DNA from: Oligella ureolytica DSM 18253
GTDB taxonomy: Bacteria > Pseudomonadota > Gammaproteobacteria > Burkholderiales > Burkholderiaceae_B
Assembly (NCBI RefSeq): GCF_000373745.1
Contig: NZ_KB892283.1
Coordinates: 1 to 62,828 of the forward strand
Reading direction: 5' to 3'
Length of the DNA: 62,828 nt
Shown in pieces: positions 55,824-62,828 of the stretch (the stretch's first letter is position 1; each line of letters starts with the position of its first letter). The notes beneath the pieces are model-generated. The model was not told the origin of the DNA. It saw nothing but the letters and a program-made list of their open reading frames with translations, and ran no database searches. The position numbers were made by a program, and so were the translations under genes.

Positions 55824-56993
55824 ATGCTAATTAATTTCTTTTACCTTTTGCGGCAGCACGGTATCCCCGTCTCGATTAATGAGTTACTCACATTGATTGA
55901 GTTGCTGCGCCGTCCTATTATGATGCCGACGTTGGATGATTTTTATCGTACGGCACGTATGACCTTGGTAAAGGATGAAAGTCATTTTGACCGTTATGAT
56001 CAGGCATTTGCTGCCTTTGTCAAACGAGCTGAACCGATTATTGAGCAGTATAAAGAGATTCCCGAGCATTGGTTATTGGCGGATTTTAAAAAGAACCTAA
56101 CGGACGAGCAAAAAGCCGCAATTGAAAAGCATGGTTGGGACAAGCTGATGGCGCTTTTTAAAGAGCGACTAGAAGAGCAAAAGGGGCGTCATGCCGGTGG
56201 TAACAAGTGGATAGGTACCGGTGGTACGTCGCCTTTTGGTCATAGTGGTTACCATCCGGAAGGGATTCGTGTGGGAGGGCCTTCCGCAGGTCATCGTACC
56301 GCGGTAAAGGTATGGGAAGAGCGTAATTTTCGCGAGTATGACAGCAATCAAACACTCGGTATCCGTAACTTTAAAATGGCGTTGCGCCGCTTGCGTCGCT
56401 TTGCTCGTGAGGGGGCGGCGGAGGAGTTGGATTTAGAAGGCACGATTCGCGAGACCTCTAAAAATGCCGGTTATTTAAATCTGCAAATGATGCCTGAGCA
56501 TCATAATACGGTCAAAGTTCTGATGCTGCTTGACTCCGGTGGTAGTATGGATGATCACATTGCTATTGTAGAAGAGCTGTTTTCTGCTGCGCGTAGTGAG
56601 TTTAAGCATTTTGAAGCCTATTATTTCCATAACTGCCTGTACGAAAGGGTGTGGCGCTATGAGCAAGGTCGCCGGGTATACAAGAGTACGTGGGACTTGC
56701 TACGTAGCTTTAATGAGGATTGGCGTTTGATTCTTGTGGGTGATGCTGCCATGAGTCCTTATGAAATTATGCACCCGGGCGGTTCGGTGGAGCATCACAA
56801 TAAAGAGGCCGGTGGCGTTTGGATTAAACGGGCGGTAGCGCATTGGCCGAAGTCAGTCTGGTTGAATCCTGAGCCACAAGGGCATTGGAAATATCATCAC
56901 TCAACCAAGATACTTCATGAATTGATGCAAGGGCGTATGCATGGATTGACGATGTCAGATATTGATGAGGCAATGCGCTTTTTGTCAAAATAA
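55824..56993 (+). CDS. VWA-domain protein, CoxE-like
   Basis: A 389-residue partner of the preceding MoxR ATPase. N-terminal helical region (residues 1-120), then a basic linker (IRVGGPSAGHRTAVKVWEERNFREYD), then the VWA domain with MIDAS LLDSGGSMDDHIAIVEELF near residue 234. The usual DxSxS is DxGxS here, a variant found in this family. Ends with GLTMSDIDEAMRFLSK. Client of the MoxR-VWA pair is unknown. Confidence 0.9.
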   Translation: MLINFFYLLRQHGIPVSINELLTLIELLRRPIMMPTLDDFYRTARMTLVKDESHFDRYDQAFAAFVKRAEPIIEQYKEIPEHWLLADFKKNLTDEQKAAIEKHGWDKLMALFKERLEEQKGRHAGGNKWIGTGGTSPFGHSGYHPEGIRVGGPSAGHRTAVKVWEERNFREYDSNQTLGIRNFKMALRRLRRFAREGAAEELDLEGTIRETSKNAGYLNLQMMPEHHNTVKVLMLLDSGGSMDDHIAIVEELFSAARSEFKHFEAYYFHNCLYERVWRYEQGRRVYKSTWDLLRSFNEDWRLILVGDAAMSPYEIMHPGGSVEHHNKEAGGVWIKRAVAHWPKSVWLNPEPQGHWKYHHSTKILHELMQGRMHGLTMSDIDEAMRFLSK

Positions 56994-57124
56994 TAAGCAT
57001 TGTAGTAAATTTAAAACAAAAATGACACATTTACGCAACAAATTAAAAAGAATAGCAAAATAGACTAGACAGACTGCGATTTCGTTGCTATAGTTATGAG
57101 CTTATCCTGATGCATTGCAGAAGG

Positions 57125-57211
57125 GCACTCGTGGTGAAATAGGTAGACACAAGAGATTTAAAATCTCTCGGACATTAGTCCATGCCGGTTCGATTCCGGC
57201 CGAGTGCACCA
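57125..57211 (+). tRNA. tRNA-Leu (TAA)
   Basis: An 87-base class II gene with CCA: acceptor stem GCACTCG/CGAGTGC, anticodon stem AGAGA/TCTCT around TTTAAAA with TAA, variable arm CGGACATTAGTCCATG and T arm CCGGTTCGATTCCGG. Confidence 0.96.
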
Positions 57212-57216
57212 AGACT

Positions 57217-57307
57217 GGAAGCTTGGCAGAGCGGTTGAATGCACCGGTCTTGAAAACCGGCGAGGGTTAATAGCCCTCCGTGAGTTCGAATCTCACAGCT
57301 TCCGCCA
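57217..57307 (+). tRNA. tRNA-Ser (TGA)
   Basis: A 91-base class II gene with CCA: acceptor stem GGAAGCT/AGCTTCC, anticodon stem CCGGT/ACCGG around CTTGAAA with TGA, long variable arm, T arm GAGTTCGAATCTC. Follows tRNA-Leu by five bases and marks the junction to mobile-element-like debris. Confidence 0.96.
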
Positions 57308-57322
57308 TAGTCTTATGAAATT

Positions 57323-57352
57323 AAGTCCTTGTATATTGAGGGCTTTTTTTTT
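57323..57352 (+). terminator. Terminator of the tRNA-Leu/tRNA-Ser unit
   Basis: AAGTCCT at 57323-57329 pairs with AGGGCTT at 57339-57345 (one G-T pair), followed by a T run to 57352. Confidence 0.75.
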
Positions 57353-57372
57353 GCCTATCGATTAGAGTGGTA

Positions 57373-57523
57373 TGGATTTATTGGACACGTAGGAGTGTCA
57401 CTATGAGCCTGCCTATCTCAACCAAACAAGCAGCCTGCAAAGGCTCTTTCTTTTTTATCCATTAAGACCGATTACTTGCGAATGAGGCGTATCCGCCGGA
57501 GCTATTCGTGTCCGATCCATTCA
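57373..57523. repeat. Possible IS3-type end pair or MITE-like remnant
   Basis: TGGATTTATTGGACACG at 57373-57389 and the reverse complement of 57507-57523 (TGAATGGATCGGACACG) match at 13 of 17 positions as imperfect inverted ends. The TGGACACG core resembles termini of IS3-type elements. The 117 bases between show no recognisable protein. Other explanations are not excluded. Confidence 0.35.
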
Positions 57524-57557
57524 TAGCAATACAACTGCTGTAAGATGAGTTAATTAA

Positions 57558-58222
57558 CAAAGCGCCATTTCATTAATGACAAGGTGTGGCTGACGCTTGA
57601 CCAAAATTCAGAGCTGTTTGACGTAACAAATCTATGGTTTCTAGGTACATAAAAAATGTTTGATGAGAGGGAGTTAGTGCGATCGGCAACTGTTTCCAAA
57701 AATGCAACAGTTCAACTTGAGGTGAGGCGAGAGGTTGAAAGCCTTGTTAAGTATTACAACCCAGATATCATTATCTCTATTGGGTACCGGGTAAAGTATT
57801 TACATGATACTCAGTTCCGTATTTGGGCTACCGAATGGCCACGAATTTATCTGCAAAGGCATTGCGCTGGATGATAAGTGTTTGAAAAATGGGGATGGAC
57901 ATTGCTTTAGGGGGCTGTTGCAACGAACTGGTGATATTCGTAGCTGTGAGCGTAATTTTTATTAACAGGTAACAGGTAACAGGTATTTATGCCGAGGCGA
58001 TTGATTATTGCCCTACTTCAAGCATGATACGGACACTTTTTGCGGCCGTTAAAATAAAGTGCATTATGCAGCCCACAAAAACACGGAAGTTGAAGTCATT
58101 CATGCGTGAGTATCCCAGTGACCAAGGCACCGAACTCAATGCTATCTTGCCTAAGATGAGCCCCTTAAATCCGCAGTATCTGACCAAAAGCAAAGCGTAT
58201 TTCAGAAAATTGTCGCCTTTGT
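57558..58222 (+). pseudogene. RhuM-family gene, decayed by several lesions
   Basis: Pieces in order: VWLTLDQNSELFDVT (57580-57632), a stop and short deletion, then MFDERELVRSATVSKNATVQ... and YYNPDIIISIGYRVKYLHDTQFRIWATE (57656-57837), a frameshift, EFICKGIALDDKCLKNG, GLLQRTGDIRSCERNFY followed by TAA (to about 57963), then [23 protein letters not shown] and, in a shifted frame, [18 protein letters not shown]. This is the RhuM layout (first described in Salmonella pathogenicity island 3). The AACAGGT unit at 57964-57984 occurs three times; removing one copy restores the frame [16 protein letters not shown], where x is TAA in place of a likely Gln. At least four lesions in total, so non-functional. 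It lies just beyond tRNA-Ser. Confidence 0.75.
57964..57984. repeat. Three tandem copies of AACAGGT
   Basis: Bases 57964-57970, 57971-57977 and 57978-57984 are identical seven-base units inside the RhuM pseudogene. The third copy shifts the frame by seven, so slippage is the likely cause of one of the lesions. Confidence 0.9.
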
Positions 58223-58358
58223 AGAGAAGTTCAAGGGAGTCGGAGGAAGGGTCTAAACCCATTGGTTTAGCGTCTTCCTATTTCCTACTTGTGATAGCCT
58301 GAAATAGTTTTTTGATCTTCATCATTAAAATAAGCGATACATAAAAGCAACTTATATT

Positions 58359-58381
58359 ATAATGATAACGATTCTCATTAT
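58359..58381 (+). promoter_or_regulatory. Fur-box-like site before the siderophore uptake operon
   Basis: ATAATGATAACGATTCTCATTAT, with perfect outer arms ATAATGA/TCATTAT. On the other strand it reads ATAATGAGAATCGTTATCATTAT, a typical Fur-site form. It lies about 95 bases before the binding-protein ATG and predicts iron repression of the operon. Confidence 0.75.
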
Positions 58382-58474
58382 ATGAAGTTCTTTATTCGCC
58401 TCAAGCAGCGCGACTCTTTGGATATGGAGTAGGTGTCGTTGGGCGGATTTATTTTTATAGGTATGTTGTCCCTA

Positions 58475-59395
58475 ATGAAGCTTAATAAATTATTTCTGAA
58501 GTTTTTTGCTGCCGGATTGGTTGTTGTAGGTGCTGCGTCTGCGCAGGCCGCAGTAGATGTTGAGACAGCACGTGGTATAGTGACATTTGAAGCACCGGTT
58601 GGTACCAATGTCGCTGTGTATGACAATGCAGCCTTAGACACACTGACTGCCTTAGGTGTGACACCTAAAGGTATTATTACCAATATTTTGGTTGATTACC
58701 TCAAAGATGTTAAGCAAGCGGATTCTGTTGAGGTTGGTACCTTATTTGAACCTGATTTAGAGGCCTTAAACCGTTTAAGACCGGAAGCGATTATCATTGG
58801 TGGTCGTATGGCGCCTAATTACGACATGATTGCCAAGTTAGCGCCGGTCGTTGATGTGACCAATACCGGTGTGTCAGTGGATAGCTCTCAAAAATTATTA
58901 TCTGAATTAGCTAAGTTATTTGATAAAGAAGAGCGTGCGGCTGAGTTACAAGAAAATCTTACTAAGGAATTAGCACTGACTAAAGAAGTGGTTCAGGATC
59001 AGGGTAGTGCGTTGATGATCATGGTCAATGGCACCAAGATTGCCTCACATGGTGCGCAGTCACGTTTTGGTTATTTATTTAATGACTTCGGTTGGGAGCC
59101 TGCTGACAAGACTGAGAGTAGCGCTCGTCATGGGCAGCCTGTATCGTTTGAGTTTATCCGTAAATTAGACCCGGATTGGTTAATTGTGATGGACCGTACG
59201 ACTGCTGTTGAGGGTAAGGGCGAAAATGCCAAAGCAGTGCTTGACAATGCACTGCTTAAGGACACCAAAGCATTTAAAAATGATCGTATCATTTACTTAG
59301 ACACATCGTCTTATTTAGCTTCCGGTGGCTATCAGCAGATGATGCTTGAGCTGAAGCTATTACGCGATGCCGTTGAAGCTGCAAACGCCAAATAA
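58475..59395 (+). CDS. Siderophore ABC transporter periplasmic binding protein (FatB/CeuE/VctP-like)
   Basis: A 306-residue cluster A-II substrate-binding protein of the FatB/CeuE/VctP group. Signal peptide MKLNKLFLKFFAAGLVVVGA ends near ASAQA. The mature domain shows VAVYDNAALDTLTALGVTPKGI, EPDLEALNRLRPEAIIIGGRMAP, MIAKLAPVVDVTNTGVS and HGAQSRFGYLFNDFGWEPAD, the usual two-lobed siderophore-binding layout. The ATG at 58475 begins the signal peptide; starts at 58463 and 58433 are possible but would add residues before it. Ligand could be a catechol or hydroxamate. First gene of the operon. Confidence 0.88.
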   Translation: MKLNKLFLKFFAAGLVVVGAASAQAAVDVETARGIVTFEAPVGTNVAVYDNAALDTLTALGVTPKGIITNILVDYLKDVKQADSVEVGTLFEPDLEALNRLRPEAIIIGGRMAPNYDMIAKLAPVVDVTNTGVSVDSSQKLLSELAKLFDKEERAAELQENLTKELALTKEVVQDQGSALMIMVNGTKIASHGAQSRFGYLFNDFGWEPADKTESSARHGQPVSFEFIRKLDPDWLIVMDRTTAVEGKGENAKAVLDNALLKDTKAFKNDRIIYLDTSSYLASGGYQQMMLELKLLRDAVEAANAK

Positions 59396-59419
59396 AGTTA
59401 TCGTTTGATCTTGTCTTAA

Positions 59420-59451
59420 AAACGCTTCATACGTTTAGGTATGAAGCGTTT
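59420..59451 (+). other. Hairpin between binding-protein and permease genes
   Basis: AAACGCTTCATAC at 59420-59432 pairs perfectly over 13 bases with 59439-59451 around a six-base loop. With only a weak T tract after it, partial termination or message stabilisation could give the binding protein higher expression than the permeases. Confidence 0.5.
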
Positions 59452-59494
59452 CAGATTTTTAAAGTACAGCACTAACAGGTTATAACGATAAAAC

Positions 59495-60466
59495 ATGAAG
59501 TGGCGCATACTGGCAATCATCGTATTTATTGCCTTAATCATAATTAGTCTTTTTGTCGGGGTGAGTGATATTTCATTTGCCTTGCTTATCGAGGATCCGG
59601 TCGCTCGCGAGGTGTTTTTTGCGAGTCGTATTCCTCGCACTGCCTCGGTTATTTTGACCGGTATGTCAATGGCCAACGCCGGCTTAATTATGCAGATGCT
59701 GATGCATAATCGTTTTGTTGAGCCCTCCATGACCGGTACGACTCAAGCAGCCACCTTAGGCTTGTTGTTGGTTACTCTTCTCATGCCGCACAGCACGGTT
59801 TTTATAAAAATGCTGATTGCCTGTGCTGCCGCCATTATCGGGCTTGCGGGCTTTATGTCGATTGTTAGGGTCTTGCCACACACAGCCAAGTTATTAGCAC
59901 CGCTCGTCGGTATTATTTATGGCGGAGTTCTTGGTGCCGTAGCGACTTTTGTTGCCTACGAATACGACATGATGCAGTACTTGGTTGCCTGGTTTATCGG
60001 GGACTTTTCCAGTGTGCTGGTCGGTCGTTATGAGCTGCTGTGGATTACTGCTGCCTTATGTGCTTTAGCGTATTTTTTCTCTAATCAGTTTACGATCGCG
60101 GGTTTAGGCAAAGAAATCAGTACCAATTTGGGCTTAAATCACAATATGATTACCTCCATCGGCTTATTAATTGTGGCATTGATTTCTGCCATTGTGGTGG
60201 TGACGGTGGGGGCGATTCCTTTTATCGGTTTGGTCGTTCCCAATATCGTCAGTCGTATAATGGGCGACAATGTACGCCAAGCGTTACCGTGGAACATGCT
60301 TAGCGGTGGTGCCTTGGTGTTGGCCTGTGATATTGGCAGTCGCTTAATTAATTATCCTTATGAGATTCCGGTAGGTACCATTATCGGTATTGTCGGTACG
60401 GCTCTCTTTCTTTATCTTTTATATGTACGTCCAAGACGTCATCGTAAGCACCATGCACACGCGTAG
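59495..60466 (+). CDS. Siderophore ABC transporter permease (FatD/VctD-like)
   Basis: A 323-residue FecCD-family permease with about nine to ten hydrophobic segments: FFASRIPRTASVILTGMSMANAGLIMQMLMHNRFVEPSMTGTTQAA, typical of this family, and VGAIPFIGLVVPNIVSRIMGDNVRQALPW. The His-rich end (RRHRKHHAHA) partly reflects the overlap with the next gene. Pairs with the next permease. Confidence 0.9.
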   Translation: MKWRILAIIVFIALIIISLFVGVSDISFALLIEDPVAREVFFASRIPRTASVILTGMSMANAGLIMQMLMHNRFVEPSMTGTTQAATLGLLLVTLLMPHSTVFIKMLIACAAAIIGLAGFMSIVRVLPHTAKLLAPLVGIIYGGVLGAVATFVAYEYDMMQYLVAWFIGDFSSVLVGRYELLWITAALCALAYFFSNQFTIAGLGKEISTNLGLNHNMITSIGLLIVALISAIVVVTVGAIPFIGLVVPNIVSRIMGDNVRQALPWNMLSGGALVLACDIGSRLINYPYEIPVGTIIGIVGTALFLYLLYVRPRRHRKHHAHA

Positions 60467-61397
60467 ATTAGTATTGTTAACCGTCGCTCTACTCGTTTCA
60501 ATGGGGTTATTTATGACTATTAATTCGGGTGGGCATTGGGATTTTGTATTGCCCTTTAGAGGGGCAAAGTTGGTTGCCTTGCTCGTGGTTGCTTATGCCA
60601 TTGCGATTTCCACGATTTTATTCCAAACCATTACGTCAAACCGTATCTTAACCCCCTATATTATGGGCTTTGATGCGCTCTATTTGCTGATCCAAACAGT
60701 CTTGATTTTTGCCTTTGGCGGTTTGGGTTATGCTCTTTTTGGGCATCTGTTTAAGTTCAGTATTGAGGTGGGTATTATGTTGCTTGCCTCTTTAGTGATG
60801 TTTTCTACGCTGTTTTTAAAAGCACAAGATGACCTCTATCGCATGGTTCTGACCGGGGTGATTTTAGGTGTTATGTTTAGAAGCTTAACTAGCTTTTTGC
60901 AGCGTATTATTGATCCCGAAGAATTTGCTGTGGTGCAGTCGGTTTCTTTTGCCCAATTTAATATTGTCAGGACCGATTTATTAGGTTTTAGCCTCATCAT
61001 TGTTGCGGTAGTTAGTTTGATTATTTGGCGCTATCGCCATGAATTAGATGTGATTGCTTTAGGGCGTGAGCACGCAATTAATCTTGGCGTTAACTATAAG
61101 CGCTCCATGGTGCTGATGCTGTTTTTAATCGCAGTGTTAGTATCGCTCTCTACTGCCTTAGTGGGGCCGGTCAGTTTCTTTGGTTTACTGGTGTCAGGGA
61201 TCGCTTATCCGACGATGAAAACTCATCGACACGCGGTATTAATCCCCGCTGCATTTTTGATCGGGGCTTTGATCTTAGTAACAGGTCAGCTGATTTTTGA
61301 GCATTTCCTGGGGATGCAGGCGGTACTGAGCGTGGTGGTCGAATTCCTTGGCGGTATTGTGTTTATTATCTTTTTACTCAGACGAAAAGCGCTGTGA
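60453..61397 (+). CDS. Siderophore ABC transporter permease (FatC/VctG-like)
   Basis: A 314-residue FecCD permease: RGAKLVALLVVAYAIAISTILFQTITSNRILTPYIMGFDALYL, ALGREHAINLGVNYKR and GPVSFFGLLVSGIAYP. Start at ATG 60453, 14 bases inside the preceding gene; the longer frame from 60390 is an overlap in the same region and less likely. It is the second permease of the pair. Confidence 0.9.
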   Translation: MHTRRLVLLTVALLVSMGLFMTINSGGHWDFVLPFRGAKLVALLVVAYAIAISTILFQTITSNRILTPYIMGFDALYLLIQTVLIFAFGGLGYALFGHLFKFSIEVGIMLLASLVMFSTLFLKAQDDLYRMVLTGVILGVMFRSLTSFLQRIIDPEEFAVVQSVSFAQFNIVRTDLLGFSLIIVAVVSLIIWRYRHELDVIALGREHAINLGVNYKRSMVLMLFLIAVLVSLSTALVGPVSFFGLLVSGIAYPTMKTHRHAVLIPAAFLIGALILVTGQLIFEHFLGMQAVLSVVVEFLGGIVFIIFLLRRKAL

Positions 61398-61404
61398 TGA
61401 CTCT

Positions 61405-62163
61405 ATGATTTCAATTGATAATGTATCGTTCCAGGTTGATGGAACACAGATTCTTAAAAATATTAGCCTTGAAATCCCTAAGGGTGGGATTACTGCCTTA
61501 GTGGGACCCAACGGTGCCGGTAAGTCCACTCTGTTTTCTCTGATGGCACGTTTACAAGAGTTTAAGCAGGGGCAGATCACCATTGACGGCATGGACATTT
61601 CAAAGACGGCAAATGATGAAATGGCCAAGAAAATTGCTATTTTGCGTCAGGAAAATCATATTACGAGCCGCATCATGGTCAAGGAAATGCTGATGTTTGG
61701 GCGTTACCCCTACCATAAGGGGCGACCGACCGCTGAGGATAAGGCGATTGTCGAAAAGACTTTAAAGCATTTCGACTTATACGAATTGCGTGGTCGCTAT
61801 TTGACAGAGTTATCCGGCGGCCAGCGTCAGCGTGTGATGGTGGCAATGGTGTTTTGTCAAACGACGGATTACTTGCTGCTGGATGAGCCGCTGAATAATT
61901 TGGATATGTACCATTCACGCAAATTGATGCGTCAGTTGCGTCATATCGCTGACGATCATGAGCGCACAATTATCTTGGTTTTGCATGATGTAAACTACGC
62001 CTCAGCCTATGCCGATTCGATTATTGGTCTCAAACATGGGGAGTTGGTTTTACACGGTAAGCCTAATGAAGTACTTAACTCCACCAATCTGGAGAAGCTA
62101 TTTAATGTGGATGCCCCGGTGGTTGATGTCGAGGGTCACAGCATGGTGATGCATTATTTATAA
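61405..62163 (+). CDS. Siderophore ABC transporter ATP-binding protein (FatE/VctC-like)
   Basis: A 252-residue ATPase. Walker A LVGPNGAGKSTLFSLMARLQ, Q-loop LRQENHITSRIMVKEMLMFGRYP, signature LSGGQRQRVMVAMVFCQT, Walker B YLLLDEPLNNLDMYH, His switch LVLHDVNYASAYADSI. Start ATG at 61405; a TTG at 61348 would overlap the permease. Last gene of the operon, followed by a terminator. Confidence 0.93.
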   Translation: MISIDNVSFQVDGTQILKNISLEIPKGGITALVGPNGAGKSTLFSLMARLQEFKQGQITIDGMDISKTANDEMAKKIAILRQENHITSRIMVKEMLMFGRYPYHKGRPTAEDKAIVEKTLKHFDLYELRGRYLTELSGGQRQRVMVAMVFCQTTDYLLLDEPLNNLDMYHSRKLMRQLRHIADDHERTIILVLHDVNYASAYADSIIGLKHGELVLHGKPNEVLNSTNLEKLFNVDAPVVDVEGHSMVMHYL

Positions 62164-62192
62164 AGCCTTGACTTGCTAAACTCTATAAAACT

Positions 62193-62228
62193 AAGCCGAC
62201 TCCTACACCCAAGAGAGTCGGTTTTTTT
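62193..62228 (+). terminator. Terminator after the siderophore uptake operon
   Basis: CCGACTC at 62196-62202 pairs with GAGTCGG at 62215-62221, followed by a run of T residues to 62228. Confidence 0.8.
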
Positions 62229-62315
62229 ATTGCCATAAAACTGTCATCATAAGTTCATACACTGTTCATGGTGTTGCTCAATTAGTATTGAGTTTAAAAA
62301 TAGGACGTTTTAATA
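62229..62315. other. Gap before the toxin remnant
   Basis: An AT-rich stretch with no recognised element. Confidence 0.4.
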
Positions 62316-62653
62316 ATGACAGTAAAACAGAAGTTTCCTCAAGAAGAAGTCTTTAGTGTGCAGCCAAAGGAGCAGACAAAGCAGGCCAGTATTGAGTTAA
62401 GCTGCTTGAGGGCGCTGAATACGATTTGGCGCGAAAAGAAGCTAATGCGGCCAATAAAAAAATACGAAAACAGAATGATTTGATAGGTAAACCTGTCGAT
62501 GTTCATGAGATCAAACCAGTTAAATTTGGAGGATCGCCAACAGAGCCTACGAATAAAGTTATTTTACCGAGGGACTTGCATAGGAAAGAAGTAACACCTT
62601 GGTGGAATCGTTTGCAAAAAAATATTGAGAGTAAGTCATGCATGAAATCATGA
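62316..62653 (+). pseudogene. Frameshifted HNH-nuclease toxin fragment
   Basis: Two frames fit end to end. The first (62316-62483) starts MTVKQKFPQEEVFSVQPKEQ and reads to about SIEL near 62400. In the second frame, open from 62396 to the stop at 62653, the protein reads KLLEGAEYDLARKEANAANK, then GKPVDVHEIKPVKFGGSP and TEPTNKVILPRDLHRKEVTP with PWWNRL after it. The pattern HEI...GGSP...N...H is the HNH fold common in C-terminal domains of polymorphic toxins. A shift of one base near 62396-62400 separates the two frames; a sequencing error cannot be excluded. No secretion domain is in view. Confidence 0.6.
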
Positions 62654-62751
62654 AATTAATACCGGAAGAGTTTTTATTAAATGAGCCAACGCCAGAAGAG
62701 AGCATAGAAAATATTGAGACAAAGCTCAATATTAAACCTCCAAGTGATTGA
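62650..62751 (+). pseudogene. SUKH-like immunity gene, truncated
   Basis: ATG at 62650 overlaps the toxin stop by four bases (ATGA). The 33-residue frame reads MKLIPEEFLLNEPTPEESIE, then NIETKLNIKPPSD and stops. The end resembles the first helix and turn of SMI1/KNR4 (SUKH) proteins, which usually continue LPxDYxxFLxxxNGG. A start at 62638 is an alternative. At about a quarter of normal length it is unlikely to work. The SUKH assignment is an inference from a short stretch. Confidence 0.45.
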
Positions 62752-62828
62752 TCCTAGCCAAATTAACAGACAGTCTGTTCCTCTAAAGCAACATAATAAT
62801 GGTGTTCAAATTGAATCGGACTGAGCCA
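62752..62828. other. Right edge, open but unassigned
   Basis: From about 62747 a frame reads VIDPSQINRQSVPLKQHNNG and continues a few residues to a stop at 62824. It may be a piece of another toxin module, but is too short to assign. Confidence 0.25.

Larger units (their letters stand above)
57353..58474. other. 1.1-kb debris segment after tRNA-Ser
   Basis: Contains the MITE-like pair, the RhuM pseudogene, and from about 58260 the leader of the siderophore uptake operon with its Fur-like site at 58359-58381. I see no intact gene. Base use is similar to neighbours by eye. Confidence 0.6.

Noticed and set aside
58024-58224. 66-codon plus-strand frame
   Set aside because: One of the broken frames of the RhuM pseudogene, not a separate gene.

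Overview
The window looks like a chromosome segment of a low-GC betaproteobacterium, most likely Alcaligenaceae (an Oligella- or Pelistega-like lineage). This rests on protein character and familiar gene order (gloB / methyltransferase / rnhA beside mltD-fabI; miaB-phoH-ybeY-corC-lnt; queA-tgt-yajC-secD-secF; a DUF1841-MoxR-VWA cluster) together with an AT-leaning base composition judged by eye. The assignment is an inference; no 16S or other marker gene is present.

Layout. 1-720: insertion-sequence debris, an IS5-type element end sitting inside an IS3-type remnant. 759-5560: an iron block on the minus strand with a TonB-dependent siderophore receptor, a PiuC-type hydroxylase and an FMN alpha-hydroxy-acid dehydrogenase, two Fur-box-like sites, and the decayed remains of a second TonB receptor. 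5.7-12.1 kb: an EamA exporter, then sbcD-sbcC-nnrD. 12.2-20.1 kb: a HugZ-like protein, two small lipoproteins, rnhA, a methyltransferase, gloB, mltD, fabI, dnaQ, a TIGR01244 phosphatase-like protein and a universal stress protein. 20.3-24.1 kb: LysR regulator, SLC13 transporter and two-subunit tartrate/fumarate hydratase. 24.2-31.7 kb: bioB, an aspartoacylase-like enzyme, two RarD paralogues around a Nudix hydrolase, cardiolipin synthase and a glutathionyl-hydroquinone reductase.

31.8-41.0 kb: a complete Dpp/Opp-type peptide ABC transporter (dppABCDF order), then an M20 amidohydrolase and a DUF3100 membrane protein enclosed by two near-identical tRNA-Asp/tRNA-Glu pairs, and a tRNA-Ala. 41.2-52.8 kb: two core minus-strand operons, miaB-phoH-ybeY-corC-lnt and queA-tgt-yajC-secD-secF. 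53.0-57.0 kb: icd, DUF1841, MoxR ATPase and CoxE-like VWA protein. 57.1-58.3 kb: tRNA-Leu and tRNA-Ser followed by mobile-element-like debris and a heavily decayed RhuM-family gene. 58.3-62.2 kb: a Fur-box-preceded siderophore ABC uptake operon (binding protein, two permeases, ATPase). 62.3 kb to the end: a frameshifted HNH-nuclease toxin fragment overlapping a truncated SUKH-like immunity gene.

Iron is the main accessory theme: outer-membrane receptor and hydroxylase at the left, periplasmic/inner-membrane importer at the right, all with Fur-like palindromes. The most unusual items are the tRNA-flanked M20-DUF3100 cassette, the toxin/immunity remnant at the right edge, the readable decay of the RhuM gene, and a hairpin that covers the ribosome binding site of the transporter-hydratase operon.
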